From: Qipengyuania_C sp046254955
GTDB taxonomy: Bacteria > Pseudomonadota > Alphaproteobacteria > Sphingomonadales > Sphingomonadaceae
Direction of reading: 5' to 3'
DNA: 64,000 nucleotides
NCBI RefSeq assembly: GCF_046254955.1
Contig: NZ_JBJXRG010000002.1
Location: forward strand, 682,001-746,000
In this document: in pieces, positions 51,745-63,442 of the stretch
Layout of the letters: every line of letters starts with the position of its first letter
Numbering within the stretch: position 1 is the stretch's first letter
Program-made: the position numbers and the translations under genes
The notes under the pieces: generated by a model
Seen by the model: the letters and a program-made list of their open reading frames with translations, nothing else
Database searches by the model: none
Told to the model about the DNA's origin: nothing

Positions 51745-52176
51745 ATGAATACCACAACCTTAGAATCGCTCACGGACACCACTTATGATTCAGTCGAAGG
51801 CTACCGCAAGGCAGCTGAGAAGGCGGAAAGTCCGCATCTGAAGCAGGCACTGAATGACCGTTGCCAGAAACGCCAGAAGACACTCGACACGCTGAATGCC
51901 GAATTGCAACGCTGCGGCGGCGAATTGGTGACCAAGGGTACTGTCACCGGCGAGCTTCACCAGATGTGGATGGGCATAACGGATATGTTCGAGAACGGCG
52001 ACGAAGCTGCAGCAGAACGCGTCGAGGAAGGCGAGGACTACCTTAAGGGCAAGTTCGAAGCTGCGCTCGATGAAGATGATCTCGATACGCAGCAACGCGC
52101 CGTGATCCAGCAGTGCTATGCCGAAGTCAAAGAAGGCGAGCGCTTCGCTGACATGCTGGAAAAGCAATACGACTGA
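51745..52176 (+). CDS. PA2169-like four-helix-bundle protein (DUF2383)
   Basis: 143 residues, almost all helical and acidic. LTDTTYDSVEGYRKAAEKAE and LDTQQRAVIQQCYAEVKEGE fit the ferritin-like DUF2383 bundle, often linked to stress and not clearly metal-binding. It has its own good Shine-Dalgarno (AAAGGGACGCAG region) and its own terminator, so it stands alone between acpP and aspS. Confidence 0.82.
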   Translation: MNTTTLESLTDTTYDSVEGYRKAAEKAESPHLKQALNDRCQKRQKTLDTLNAELQRCGGELVTKGTVTGELHQMWMGITDMFENGDEAAAERVEEGEDYLKGKFEAALDEDDLDTQQRAVIQQCYAEVKEGERFADMLEKQYD

Positions 52177-52200
52177 TAGGTCGCTCTATTTGTCCAAGCA

Positions 52201-52232
52201 GGGCGTCGTTCCAGTGGAGCGGCGCCCTTCTT
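52201..52232 (+). terminator. Rho-independent terminator after the DUF2383 gene
   Basis: GGGCGTCGTTCC and GGAGCGGCGCCC form a 12-bp stem (two G-U pairs) with an AGT loop, followed by TTCTT. It also lies just beyond the convergent aspS end. Confidence 0.8.
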
Positions 52233-52244
52233 AATTCACAGGAG

Positions 52245-54053
<1,809 letters not shown>

Positions 54054-54214
54054 CTAAAATCTTTCCAATTTCGGAGCTATGGCGCTAGGGCGCCCGGGCG
54101 ATTCAGCCAGGTCGCGACAAGTGCGCTTTCCGCGCGCGCTAACAGGGGAACCACGCAGCTTTGTCAAGCCGTGCGGCTCCCGAGTGGCGGTACTCCGCCC
54201 GCACAGAAAAAAGA

Positions 54215-55423
54215 ATGATGAAAATACACAAGCTGATTACCGACACCAAAACGCTGACCGAACTGTGCCAGCGACTTGCCCAGAGCGAATTCGTCTGCGT
54301 CGACACCGAATTCATGCGCGAGAACACCTATTGGCCGGAATTATGCCTCGTCCAGATAGGTAATGAGGAAGAAGCCGCCGCGGTCGATCCGCTGGCCGAT
54401 GGCATCGACCTGACTCCTATGCTTGACCTGCTGTGCGACAATGAAGAGGTACTCAAGGTCTTCCATGCCGGTGGGCAGGACGTCGAGATCGTGTACAACC
54501 TGACCGGCAAGACCCCTCACCCGATCTTCGATACGCAAATCGCGATGATGGCGATCAGCCAATCCGAACAGATAGGCTATGCCAACCTGGTCGAGAGCTG
54601 GCTGGGCCTGACTGTCGACAAGGGTGCGCGCTTTACAGACTGGGCACGCCGCCCATTGACCGAACGGCAGATCGAGTATGCCATCGGCGATGTAACGCAC
54701 CTGGCCGAAATCTTTCCCAAGATCCTCGACAAGCTCGTCAGCACCGGACGCGGGATGTGGCTAAATGCCGAAATGGACAAGCTCGCCGATCCGGAAAATT
54801 ATCGGATGGACCCTGACAATGCATGGCGGCGGATCCGCCAGCAGGGCCGCAATCCGGCGGTGCTCGGGCGGCTCAAGGCGCTCGCAGGCTGGCGCGAGCT
54901 CGAAGCGCAGCACAAGAATATACCCCGTGGCCGGATCATGCGGGACGAAACGCTCGCCGACATCGCTGGCCATCCACCCAAGAAGCAGGCCGATCTGGCG
55001 AAAGTCCGCGGACTTTCAAACGCTTGGAAGGACAATGACATCGGCAAGCGCTTGATGAAAGTGATCGCCGGTGCCGAGCCACTCTCCAAGGATGAAATGC
55101 CGGTGAAAGCGAAACGCGGCGCCCCGCTGGGCAAGGAGGGCGCACTGGTGGCCGACCTTCTCAAGCTGTTGCTCAAGATTCGCGCGCGCGAGATCGATAT
55201 TGCGGCCCGATTGCTTACCCGAGCCGACGAAATGGAAGCGCTGGCCGCAGGCATACGCGATCTGCCGATTCTCGAAGGCTGGCGCTACGAAGTATTCGGC
55301 AAGGACGCCTTGCAGCTGGTCGAAGGCAAGCTCGCATTCGCCGTCAAGAATGGCCGCCTGACCATGACGCATGTCGATGACATGGCGGCCGAATTGAACG
55401 GGACGCAGGAGGCCGCCGAGTAA
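54215..55423 (+). CDS. rnd: Ribonuclease D
   Basis: 402 residues from the ATG at 54215 (a second ATG follows at once). The DEDDy exonuclease motifs are VDTEFMRE, FHAGGQDVEIVYNL and YAIGDVTHLAEI, followed by two HRDC-type domains (ELEAQHKNIPRGRIMRDETL and a C-terminal one). It trims tRNA 3' ends. oxyR starts 12 bp later. Confidence 0.95.
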   Translation: MMKIHKLITDTKTLTELCQRLAQSEFVCVDTEFMRENTYWPELCLVQIGNEEEAAAVDPLADGIDLTPMLDLLCDNEEVLKVFHAGGQDVEIVYNLTGKTPHPIFDTQIAMMAISQSEQIGYANLVESWLGLTVDKGARFTDWARRPLTERQIEYAIGDVTHLAEIFPKILDKLVSTGRGMWLNAEMDKLADPENYRMDPDNAWRRIRQQGRNPAVLGRLKALAGWRELEAQHKNIPRGRIMRDETLADIAGHPPKKQADLAKVRGLSNAWKDNDIGKRLMKVIAGAEPLSKDEMPVKAKRGAPLGKEGALVADLLKLLLKIRAREIDIAARLLTRADEMEALAAGIRDLPILEGWRYEVFGKDALQLVEGKLAFAVKNGRLTMTHVDDMAAELNGTQEAAE

Positions 55424-55435
55424 CGGCGCGGCCGA

Positions 55436-56332
55436 ATGAGCACATACCTCCCCACGATCAAGCAGCTGCAATATCTCGTAGCATTGCATGAGCACGGGCA
55501 TTTCGGGCGCGCGGCGGAGGCAAGCTTCGTCTCGCAATCGACGCTTTCTGCAGGGATCCGCGAGCTCGAAACACTGCTGGGCGTAACCCTGGTCGAACGC
55601 AGTCGCCGCGTCGTCCGTTTCACTCCGCTAGGCAACAAGGTGGTCGACAAGGCGCACCGGCTGTTGCGCGAGGCGGAGGAGCTGACTGATATCGTTCAGG
55701 CTTCTGGCAAGCCGCTTTCGGGCGAAATCCGCATGAGCGTGATCCCGACGATCGCACCATTCTTCCTGCCCCGCATACTGCCGCGCCTGCGCAAGGAGCG
55801 TCCCGCCCTCAAGCTATTCCTCCGCGAAGAACCCAGCGCCGATGCGGTCGAATCGCTCAACCATGGCCGCGCAGACTGCGTTTTGCTGGCCCTGCCCTTT
55901 GCGACCGGCGACATCGAGTACGAACATATCGCCGACGATCGCCTCTTCGTCGCCTTTCCCAAAGGCGATCCCGTCGATCCGCCCGAGAGCGTGCATCCGT
56001 CGATGATCGACGAAGGAAGCCTCCTGCTGCTGGAAGACGGGCATTGCCTTAAAGACCATGCTCTTGAGGCCTGCGGCAGGCCTGAATTGCGCGCCAGCGC
56101 CACGATGGTCGGCACATCGCTTCACACGCTGGTGCAGATGGTCGACAACGGGCTCGGGGTAACTTTGCTGCCGCAAATGGCAATCGATGCGAAGATATTG
56201 AACGACACCGATGTCGTTGCGAGACCGCTCAAATCGAAAAAGGCCTCGCGCGAAATCGTGCTGATCTGGCGGAAGAACTCACCGCGTGCGGACGAATTCA
56301 GGCTATTGGCAGAGGAATTGAGGGCCGGTTAG
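55436..56332 (+). CDS. oxyR: Hydrogen-peroxide-sensing LysR regulator OxyR
   Basis: 298 residues. The LysR winged helix (IKQLQYLVALHEHGHFGRAA) is followed by a redox domain with Cys204 and Cys213 in GHCLKDHALEAC, the same spacing as the E. coli pair that forms the regulatory disulfide. It should activate peroxide-defence genes. No such target gene is next to it. Its stop overlaps the facing small membrane gene by 4 bp. Confidence 0.93.
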   Translation: MSTYLPTIKQLQYLVALHEHGHFGRAAEASFVSQSTLSAGIRELETLLGVTLVERSRRVVRFTPLGNKVVDKAHRLLREAEELTDIVQASGKPLSGEIRMSVIPTIAPFFLPRILPRLRKERPALKLFLREEPSADAVESLNHGRADCVLLALPFATGDIEYEHIADDRLFVAFPKGDPVDPPESVHPSMIDEGSLLLLEDGHCLKDHALEACGRPELRASATMVGTSLHTLVQMVDNGLGVTLLPQMAIDAKILNDTDVVARPLKSKKASREIVLIWRKNSPRADEFRLLAEELRAG

Positions 56333-56598
56333 GCCGCTGCAGCCGCTTCGGCAGGCTTGAGCTTGGCTTCGGCATACTTCTGCAGCTTTTTCGCTGCAAT
56401 GAGCGGCACGATCACCGAAAGTGCAATGCCCGCAAGCGAGCAGATGCCGATCCAGATCGCCATGAGCGTTCCGCCAGCCTCGTAAATCCCGTAAAGTACC
56501 GGGACAGCAAGGACCATGCCGCGAACCTCATTGAAGAGGATCGCGCAGAAGCCCAGCTTGAGAAACGCGGACAGGAAGGTTGAAAGCGCTGTACCCAT
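56329..56598 (-). CDS. Small membrane protein
   Basis: 89 residues with about two or three hydrophobic helices (FLKLGFCAILFNEVRGMVLA, LMAIWIGICSLAGIALSVIV) and an Ala-rich C-terminus after AAKKLQKYAEAKLKP. No family recognised. It is convergent with oxyR. Confidence 0.7.
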   Translation of the reverse strand: MGTALSTFLSAFLKLGFCAILFNEVRGMVLAVPVLYGIYEAGGTLMAIWIGICSLAGIALSVIVPLIAAKKLQKYAEAKLKPAEAAAAA

Positions 56599-56698
56599 GA
56601 CGGCGCTTTTGACCCAAAATTCTTGAGAATTGGTTGAAGGATGGCTGAGCTAACTTGCAGACTAACGCGTTAACCATAATCTTTCGCCGGATGATGTT

Positions 56699-56953
56699 TT
56701 AGTGGCGGCGCACCTTGCGAAAGCGGCCCTTGGCATCGCGCTGGTAAAACAGTCGAATGGTGTCGTCCTTGCGCCACCAGGAAAAGGGATTGAGCCAGTC
56801 AAAGAAGGATTTTCGCCGGGAATCGGACAGTTCTGTGTCCTCGTCGATAGCGTGGGCTTCACTGATGACTGCACGCATCATCCAGACCAGCGCGACAACC
56901 GCGGCCAGCATCAGCACCGTCAAAACGAGCAGAATTCCAGCCAACAAGCTCAT
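56699..56953 (-). CDS. Small single-pass membrane protein
   Basis: 84 residues from the ATG at 56953, behind CAGGAG. One helix (LLAGILLVLTVLMLAAVVAL) is followed by a polar part with an acidic then basic end (SFFDWLNPFSWWRKDDTIRL, then RKVRRH). It follows pgsA by 96 bp. No family recognised. Confidence 0.7.
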   Translation of the reverse strand: MSLLAGILLVLTVLMLAAVVALVWMMRAVISEAHAIDEDTELSDSRRKSFFDWLNPFSWWRKDDTIRLFYQRDAKGRFRKVRRH

Positions 56954-57049
56954 GAGACATTGCTCCTGCCACCTTGCGACGCAGGAATTTACCAAGTTTT
57001 TCAGGAGAAAGCCAGATTTTACCAATTCTGGCCCAAATGCCTCTCCGCA

Positions 57050-57643
57050 TCAGTCCATATGCTTGAGACCGACGCGCAGATAATCCCATCCGGTCATGAC
57101 GGTCAGAATGGCCGCCGCCCACAAGGTTATCAGGCCAACCGTGTGCGGGACATTCGCCACGACATCGCCAATCAACACGTTCCAGTCAGGCAAACCCTTG
57201 CCCAGGATGAGTGAGCCCAGCGCAACCATCTGAAAGGTCGTTTTCCACTTGGCGAACTTGGTGACGGGCACGGAAATGCGCAGTCCACCAAGGAATTCGC
57301 GCAGACCCGAGACCGCAATTTCGCGCACGAGAATTATCAAGCCGGCAATGACATGCATGTCGCCAACGTAGGGGCCGCGCAGCACCCCTTGCGCGGTCAA
57401 GACCAGGATGACGGCAGCAACCATTATCTTATCAGCGATTGGGTCGAGGAAAATTCCCATTTTCGAGACCGTCCCGCTGGATCGGGCGAGATAGCCGTCG
57501 AAATAGTCGGTGATGCCCATCAAACAGTAGAGGCCGAACGCCATGAGGTAACCCAGCGCCCAGTCCGGCCACCACAAAAGGAAGGCCAGCAATGGCACCG
57601 CGAATATCCGCGAAAGCGTAAGCATGTTGGGCAGCGTCAGCAT
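57050..57643 (-). CDS. pgsA: CDP-diacylglycerol-glycerol-3-phosphate 3-phosphatidyltransferase
   Basis: 197 residues. The CDP-alcohol phosphotransferase motif is DYFDGYLAR...GIFLDPIADK. It makes phosphatidylglycerol phosphate in the inner membrane. About four to six helices fit the family. Confidence 0.95.
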   Translation of the reverse strand: MLTLPNMLTLSRIFAVPLLAFLLWWPDWALGYLMAFGLYCLMGITDYFDGYLARSSGTVSKMGIFLDPIADKIMVAAVILVLTAQGVLRGPYVGDMHVIAGLIILVREIAVSGLREFLGGLRISVPVTKFAKWKTTFQMVALGSLILGKGLPDWNVLIGDVVANVPHTVGLITLWAAAILTVMTGWDYLRVGLKHMD

Positions 57644-57763
57644 CGGATCACCTGTCTAGCGCCTTGCAGCGCAGGGCAAAAGCCGCTCAGCAACCTTGTC
57701 CACGCCGACTAATCGACTACACCTCTGGAGGGACGAGCGGGCTGGGGGCGCAAGAGGCAGACG

Positions 57764-59071
57764 ATGACAACATCCATGAACCTCTTGGGGCAGCGCCGTT
57801 TTCTGCCGCTTTTCGTCACCCAATTGTTCAACGCCTTCAACGACAATCTCTACAAGACAGCGATGGTGCTGTTCGTCGTATACAGCGTTTACAATGACGA
57901 AAGCACCGAAGGCATTTTCAGCGCAACCGCATCGGCATTGTTCATCCTGCCGTTCTTCATTCTCTCCGCCGTTGCGGGACAGCTCGCGGACATGCGCGAC
58001 AAGGCGGCGATCATCCGCAAGGTCAAAGCTTGCGAGATCGGCCTCATGGTCATCGGCGCGAGCGGATTGTACCTCGCCTGGCAAGGGATCGCAGTCGATA
58101 CCGTAGCCATACCGCTAATGCTACTCGCACTGTTTCTGACAGGCGTCCAATCGACATTTCTTGGCCCGATTAAATATGCGATCCTGCCGCAACACCTCGA
58201 GAAGGATGAAGTCCTCGCCGGCACCGGACTGGTGGAAGCTGGCACCTACATCGCGATCCTTACAGGTACTATTCTCGCCGGTTGGATTCCGGTGGAGTGG
58301 GCCGCAATCGCGATCATCGCCACCTCGATCGTCGGCTACCTCATCAGCCGTCAGGTTCCTCCCGCGCCGGCACAAGGCAAAGTCGAAAAGGTCGACTGGC
58401 ACATCCTGCGCGCCTCCTTCCGGCTGATCCGCAACACCATGCATGACAAGCAGATCTTCTACGCAATCATGGCGATCAGCTTCTTCTGGACCATCGGCGC
58501 GGTTCTGTTCATCCAGTTCCCGCCGCTGGCGAAAAATACCCTGATGGCGAGCAAGGAAGTCGCCAGCCTGTTCTTGGTGATCTTCTCGATCGGCATCGCG
58601 ATCGGCTCGGTTTCGGTCAACGCGTTGCTCAAGGGCCGTGTTTCGGCGCGCTATGCGCCCGCTTCGGTCGTGGTAATGGGATTGTTCGTCGTCGCGTTCT
58701 ACATCGTGTGCAAGCTGTGGCAGTCATACCAGCCGACCGAGTTGATGGGCGTGACCGAGTTTCTTGCCTGGCCGCTGGCAAACGTGATCATGCTGACCTT
58801 GCTGGGGATTGCGATTGCGGGGGGCATGTTCGTGGTGCCGCTCTATGCGTTCCTGACCACACGCAGCGCCGCCGATCAGACCGCGCGCACGATTGCCGCC
58901 AACAACATTGTAAACTCGGGCGCGATGGTGCTCGGTTCTCTCGTCGCCATGGGATTGAGCGCAGCCGGTGTTCCCATCACTGAGCAGTTGCTGCTCTCGG
59001 CCGCCATGTGCCTTGTGTCGGCATGGTTAGGCAGGAAGCTGCTGGCGGCGGAAAGACTTGCGCCTGCCTAG
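57764..59071 (+). CDS. MFS transporter of the lysophospholipid (LplT) type
   Basis: 435 residues with about 12 hydrophobic segments. LFNAFNDNLYKTAMVLFVVY, QSTFLGPIKYAILPQHLEKD and LVEAGTYIAILTGTILAGW are typical of LplT-like flippases that move lysophospholipids inward for reacylation. Here it stands apart from an acyltransferase, whereas some bacteria fuse the two. The neighbouring pgsA also belongs to phospholipid metabolism. Confidence 0.85.
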   Translation: MTTSMNLLGQRRFLPLFVTQLFNAFNDNLYKTAMVLFVVYSVYNDESTEGIFSATASALFILPFFILSAVAGQLADMRDKAAIIRKVKACEIGLMVIGASGLYLAWQGIAVDTVAIPLMLLALFLTGVQSTFLGPIKYAILPQHLEKDEVLAGTGLVEAGTYIAILTGTILAGWIPVEWAAIAIIATSIVGYLISRQVPPAPAQGKVEKVDWHILRASFRLIRNTMHDKQIFYAIMAISFFWTIGAVLFIQFPPLAKNTLMASKEVASLFLVIFSIGIAIGSVSVNALLKGRVSARYAPASVVVMGLFVVAFYIVCKLWQSYQPTELMGVTEFLAWPLANVIMLTLLGIAIAGGMFVVPLYAFLTTRSAADQTARTIAANNIVNSGAMVLGSLVAMGLSAAGVPITEQLLLSAAMCLVSAWLGRKLLAAERLAPA

Positions 59072-59078
59072 GCCATAG

Positions 59079-59282
59079 TCACAGCAGGAAAACGAGGATC
59101 GCCAGCGTGCATGCAACGTAGGCGCTCGCAAAGCCGCGCACATCGTCCTTGGTAACATGCCAGAAAGGGCGCGGATCGAACCGGGCCCGTTCTCGCCTTA
59201 CATGCTCGGGCAAACGGGCAAGGAACGGGTGCCGCGCCTGTTCGTCGGTCAGTACCAGGGTCTGTCTTGGTGCGTTTCTCAT
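59079..59282 (-). CDS. 67-residue tail-anchored membrane protein
   Basis: A polar N-terminus (LPEHVRRERARFDPRPFWHV) is followed by a single C-terminal helix (FASAYVACTLAILVFLL) ending the protein, so it would be held by its tail. No family recognised. It is convergent with the LplT-like gene, with a 7-bp gap. Confidence 0.68.
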   Translation of the reverse strand: MRNAPRQTLVLTDEQARHPFLARLPEHVRRERARFDPRPFWHVTKDDVRGFASAYVACTLAILVFLL

Positions 59283-59431
59283 GGCGCCTTGTTAACGCCT
59301 TGCTAACCACGACGCACGGGCAGGTTTTCCACTGTCGCAAGCTGGGACATTTACCGCAGCTGTTCATCATGGGCTGTGGATAGCAACACCTCGATTGCTC
59401 CGCTTACGCCGGATCGTTACAGGCGTTTGCT

Positions 59432-61099
59432 ATGCCTCACAATTCCACACCACAGGCCGCCCGCCTGCTCGTCGACTGCCTGATCGAACAGGGCTGCGAC
59501 CGCATATTTACCGTCCCCGGAGAAAGCTTCCTGCCTGTGCTCGATGCCTTGCATGACAGCCCGGAGATCGATCTCGTCACGTGCCGGCAGGAAGGCGGCG
59601 CGGCATTCATGGCATGCGCCGATGGCACCATGACGGGGCGACCGGGGATCTGCTTCGTTACCCGCGGACCGGGTGCCACCAATGCTTCGATCGGGGTACA
59701 TGTGGCGCATCAGGATTCGCAGCCGATGATCCTGTTCGTAGGCGATGTTGCGCGCGAAATGCGCGACCGCGAGGGTTTCCAGGAAGTCGATTTTCCTGCC
59801 TACTTCGGGCCGATCTGCAAATGGGCTGCGCGGATCGAGGACGCCGATCGCATTCCCGAATACATCGCTCGCGCTTATGCTGTCGCCGTGTCCGGTCGTC
59901 CGGGCCCGGTTGTGCTGGCACTTCCAGAAGACATGCTGGCGGACGCGACGGATGCGCAGCCACGCCCGCGTATTGAGAGGCCGGCTCAGGCACCCTGCCC
60001 TGACGCGATGCAGGCGATGATGGCCATGATTGGCGATGCCGCCTCGCCGGTCGCGATTATCGGCGGCGCAGGGTGGAACACCAAGGCCCGCGAACATTTC
60101 CAGACTTTCGCCGAGCGGATCGGCATTCCTGTGGCGACAGCCTTCCGCAGGCAGGATGCGATCGCGCCTTCCAGCCCGGTCTATGCCGGCAATCTCGGCT
60201 ATGGACCAAACCCTAGGCTGATCGAGCGCGTCAAGCAGGCAGACCTGATTCTGGCTGTAGGAGCAAGGCTCGGTGAAGCAACCACCGATGGTTATACAGT
60301 TCCCGCGCTAGACAATCCCGAACAGCAGATCATTCATGTCCATCCGGATCCGGAAGAACTGAACCGCGTCTATCGGACCGACCTTCCCATTTGCGCCGCG
60401 ATGGATGATTTCGCCGAATGCTCTGCGCTCTGGGAAGATCAATCGATCTTGAGCTTCGACGCTGGAGCGCATGCGCATGGCGAATGGGAAGAATGGTCGA
60501 CACCCAAGGCAGCGGACTATCCGCTCGATCTTGCGAGCTGCGTCGGATTCATGCGCGAGAGCTTTCCCGCAGATTCGATCATCTGCAATGGAGCGGGCAA
60601 TTTCTCGGGCTGGTGGCACCGCTACTGGCGCTATGATGGTCTGCCGACTCAGCTGGCTCCCACCGCCGGTGCAATGGGCTACGGCGTACCTGCCGCGGTT
60701 GCTGCTGCGCGGCGGTTCCCCGATCGGACCGTGGTCGCGCTGGCAGGCGATGGCGATTTCCTGATGAATGGCCAGGAACTGGCGAGCGCGGCCCAGCACG
60801 ATTGCAACATGATCGTGATCGTGATCGACAATTCCGCCTACGGTACGATCCGCATGCACCAGGAGCGAGAATTCCCGGCTAGGCTTTCGGCGACCACGCT
60901 TCAGAACCCCGACTTTGCGGCGCTGGCCAGATCGTTCGGGGGGTGGTCCGAGACCTGCCAGACGACCGACGAGTTCAAAAGAGCCCTGACTGAAGCGAAG
61001 GGCCGCGAGGGACTGCGGTTGCTCGATTGCAAGATCGACGTTGAGCAGCTCGCTGCAAGCGGCGCGACAATTTCCGGGCTTCGCGCCAAAGCGGATTGA
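59432..61099 (+). CDS. Thiamine-diphosphate enzyme (acetolactate synthase-like)
   Basis: 555 residues with the three-domain POX/AHAS layout. The catalytic Glu is in VTCRQEGGAAFMA, and the TPP motif is GDGDFLMNGQELASAAQHDC followed by VIDN. It lacks signs of the small regulatory subunit nearby and could be AHAS, a 2-oxoacid decarboxylase or an oxidase-like enzyme. No ilvN or ilvC in the window, so I give no symbol. Confidence 0.85.
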   Translation: MPHNSTPQAARLLVDCLIEQGCDRIFTVPGESFLPVLDALHDSPEIDLVTCRQEGGAAFMACADGTMTGRPGICFVTRGPGATNASIGVHVAHQDSQPMILFVGDVAREMRDREGFQEVDFPAYFGPICKWAARIEDADRIPEYIARAYAVAVSGRPGPVVLALPEDMLADATDAQPRPRIERPAQAPCPDAMQAMMAMIGDAASPVAIIGGAGWNTKAREHFQTFAERIGIPVATAFRRQDAIAPSSPVYAGNLGYGPNPRLIERVKQADLILAVGARLGEATTDGYTVPALDNPEQQIIHVHPDPEELNRVYRTDLPICAAMDDFAECSALWEDQSILSFDAGAHAHGEWEEWSTPKAADYPLDLASCVGFMRESFPADSIICNGAGNFSGWWHRYWRYDGLPTQLAPTAGAMGYGVPAAVAAARRFPDRTVVALAGDGDFLMNGQELASAAQHDCNMIVIVIDNSAYGTIRMHQEREFPARLSATTLQNPDFAALARSFGGWSETCQTTDEFKRALTEAKGREGLRLLDCKIDVEQLAASGATISGLRAKAD

Positions 61100-61119
61100 T
61101 CAACATTGAAGTTTGGCTG

Positions 61120-61530
61120 TCAACTCTCTGACATAGAGAGGATTTTCTTCCATTCTTTGGGCGTAATTTCGGCCACCGAAAGCCGGCCCAAACGGATCAA
61201 TTCGCACTCGGCCAATGCGGGTTCGGCCTTGATCTGCTTCAGCGTCACCGCGTTTTTGAGCTTACGAACCGGTTTGACTTTCACCGCAGCCCATTTCCCG
61301 GTCGGATCGGTGGGATCGGTAATACCGGCCACCGATACCTCGGCAATACCGACAATCTCCAGCCCCTCGCGCGAGTGGTAGAAGAAGCATTGGTCGCCCA
61401 CTTCCATGGCCGCGAGGTTGTTCTTGGCGCGGTGGTTGCGCACCCCGTCCCATACCTCTTCCTTGTCCTTGATCAGGTCATCCCAGCTGTATTTGAAGGG
61501 CTCGGATTTGATCAGCCAGTAATTGGGCAT
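61120..61530 (-). CDS. EVE-domain protein
   Basis: 136 residues from the ATG at 61530. PNYWLIKSEPFKYSWDDL, WDGVRNHRAKNNL and GDQCFFYHSREGLEIVGIAE fill the whole EVE domain (PUA-like fold that reads modified bases). Close relatives such as human THYN1 are of unknown role. It overlaps nothing and is convergent with the TPP enzyme gene. Confidence 0.93.
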   Translation of the reverse strand: MPNYWLIKSEPFKYSWDDLIKDKEEVWDGVRNHRAKNNLAAMEVGDQCFFYHSREGLEIVGIAEVSVAGITDPTDPTGKWAAVKVKPVRKLKNAVTLKQIKAEPALAECELIRLGRLSVAEITPKEWKKILSMSES

Positions 61531-61637
61531 GCTAAGTTCTCGCAACTCGCTTTATCGATTGGGCGGCAGGATTAGCCAACCTGTCCCTACCAAACCACCC
61601 GCGAGAATGGGGATATCCCCCAAGCGCAAGCCCTTGC

Positions 61638-63377
61638 GTGATTAACCGGAAATTAGGCTTAAACGCCGATAGCAGCGGCTCAATCGGGGGATCAATTTCG
61701 GGGGCAAGGTTCGACACCGCTACCGCTATGGGCAAGTCTGGGTCCAAAATATTCAGCAATTTCGGGAAAACCGACCGTGATTTCGTCACGCTCGGTATAG
61801 CTGCGGCCGCCATCATCCTGTTCGTCGGCACTGGCGGCAAAGTCCTGCCGCAAATCTACCGTGCGTGGGAGGGATTGGACAAGGCTCCTGACACGCTGTT
61901 GATCAATGCGGTCCTGCTCAATATCGCGCTCATCCTGCTCGGTTGGAGACGCCACAAGCAACTTACCCGCGAAATCACCGAAAGCCGCAAGGCCGAACAG
62001 GAAGCGCGACATCTTGCCGAAGTCGATCCGCTCACCGGATGCCTCAACCGGCGCAGCCTGATGCCGGCCACCGACCAGTTGATCCAGACCAGTTCCGAGA
62101 CCGGCAAGGCCCTCGCCATGATCATGATCGATCTTGATAACTTCAAGCAGATCAACGATCTCAACGGGCACAAGATCGGCGACCAGGTCCTCCAGAAAGC
62201 AGCATCTCAAATCCGCAAGCTGGTGCCGCGCGGTGCACTTCTGGCTCGTTTGGGCGGCGACGAATTCACTTGTGTATTCCCCTATGCGCCGAACGAGACA
62301 CAGCGGGTCGATGATCTGGCGATCCAGCTGATCGAGCGTATTGCGAAGCCGATCGAAATCTCCGGCCAGGTCATGGAAGTGACCATATCCCTGGGCATTG
62401 CCAGCCGCGATCCCAGTAGCCCGCGCAATAACGATGATATCGATTCCAAGGCACTGATGCACAAGGCTGATATCGCCATGTACCACGCCAAAAAGCAGGG
62501 CAAGAACCGCTATTTCTGGTTCGAAACCAGCATGGAAAGCGAGCTGCGCTTCCGCAACCAACTGATCCAGGGTTTGCGCCGCGGGATTACCCAGCGCGAA
62601 TTCGTGCCATTCTACGAACAGCAGGTTGACCTCGAAAGCGGCGAATTGGTCGGTTTCGAGATGTTGGCACGCTGGAACTCGCCTGAATTCGGCACCGTCG
62701 GACCCGACATATTCATTCCGATCGCCGAAGAGCTCGGGCTAATCGGCGAATTGTCCCAACAATTGATTGAGCAGGCCTTGGAAGACGCGAAGGCGTGGGA
62801 TCCCAAGCTCACTCTTTCGGTCAATATCTCACCGGTGCAGATGCGCGATCCGTGGTTCTCGCAGAAGCTCCTCAAGCTGCTAGTCGAGCATAATTTCCCC
62901 GCTTCGCGGCTCGAGATCGAGATTACTGAGAGCGCGCTACACGAGAACATCGGCCTGGCTCGCTCGATGATTTCGAGCCTGCAGAACCAGGGTGTTCAGG
63001 TGAGCCTCGACGACTTCGGGACCGGTTATGCGAGCCTATCGCAGCTGAAATCGCTGCCCTTCAACCAAATCAAGATCGATCGCAGCTTCGTCAAGGAACT
63101 GGCTGGATCGAACTCGGGCGCGAAGATCGTCCAGGCAATGGTCTCGATGGGCGGCAACCTCAACATGCCATTGACCGCCGAAGGGATCGAGGATGAAGAG
63201 ATCCTCAATCTGCTCAAGGACCTCGGCCAAATGAAGGGCCAGGGCTATCATTATGGCAGGCCGGAAGACGCCGCAGCGGTACTTGCGCGGCTCGAAAAAT
63301 CCGGAAGGCTGGCGACCGCCGCAGAGAGCGAAGACGAAATCAAAGAGCCTACCGAGCAGCACTCTCGCTCCGCGTAA
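61638..63377 (+). CDS. Membrane GGDEF-EAL protein (c-di-GMP synthase and phosphodiesterase)
   Basis: Up to 579 residues. Two hydrophobic helices (FVTLGIAAAAIILFVGTGG, LINAVLLNIALILLGW) precede a GGDEF domain (LARLGGDEFTCVF, with DPLTGCLNRR before it) and an EAL domain. In EAL the first motif reads FEML rather than EAL, but the catalytic residues are kept (NISPVQ, EITES, DDFGTGYAS, KIDRSFV, AEGIED). Both activities therefore look intact. The GTG at 61638 gives 579 residues; the ATG at 61728 gives 549 and drops a low-information start. Confidence 0.9.
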   Translation: MINRKLGLNADSSGSIGGSISGARFDTATAMGKSGSKIFSNFGKTDRDFVTLGIAAAAIILFVGTGGKVLPQIYRAWEGLDKAPDTLLINAVLLNIALILLGWRRHKQLTREITESRKAEQEARHLAEVDPLTGCLNRRSLMPATDQLIQTSSETGKALAMIMIDLDNFKQINDLNGHKIGDQVLQKAASQIRKLVPRGALLARLGGDEFTCVFPYAPNETQRVDDLAIQLIERIAKPIEISGQVMEVTISLGIASRDPSSPRNNDDIDSKALMHKADIAMYHAKKQGKNRYFWFETSMESELRFRNQLIQGLRRGITQREFVPFYEQQVDLESGELVGFEMLARWNSPEFGTVGPDIFIPIAEELGLIGELSQQLIEQALEDAKAWDPKLTLSVNISPVQMRDPWFSQKLLKLLVEHNFPASRLEIEITESALHENIGLARSMISSLQNQGVQVSLDDFGTGYASLSQLKSLPFNQIKIDRSFVKELAGSNSGAKIVQAMVSMGGNLNMPLTAEGIEDEEILNLLKDLGQMKGQGYHYGRPEDAAAVLARLEKSGRLATAAESEDEIKEPTEQHSRSA

Positions 63378-63442
63378 ACCCCCGCAGACAATTCGCTATC
63401 GACTGGACGCGAGGCAGCGCGGCGCATATTGGCGCGCACAGC

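Noticed and set aside
59375..59383. TGTGGATAG, close to a DnaA box
   Set aside because: A single 8-of-9 match without a cluster, AT-rich unwinding region or dnaA/dnaN genes does not make an origin.
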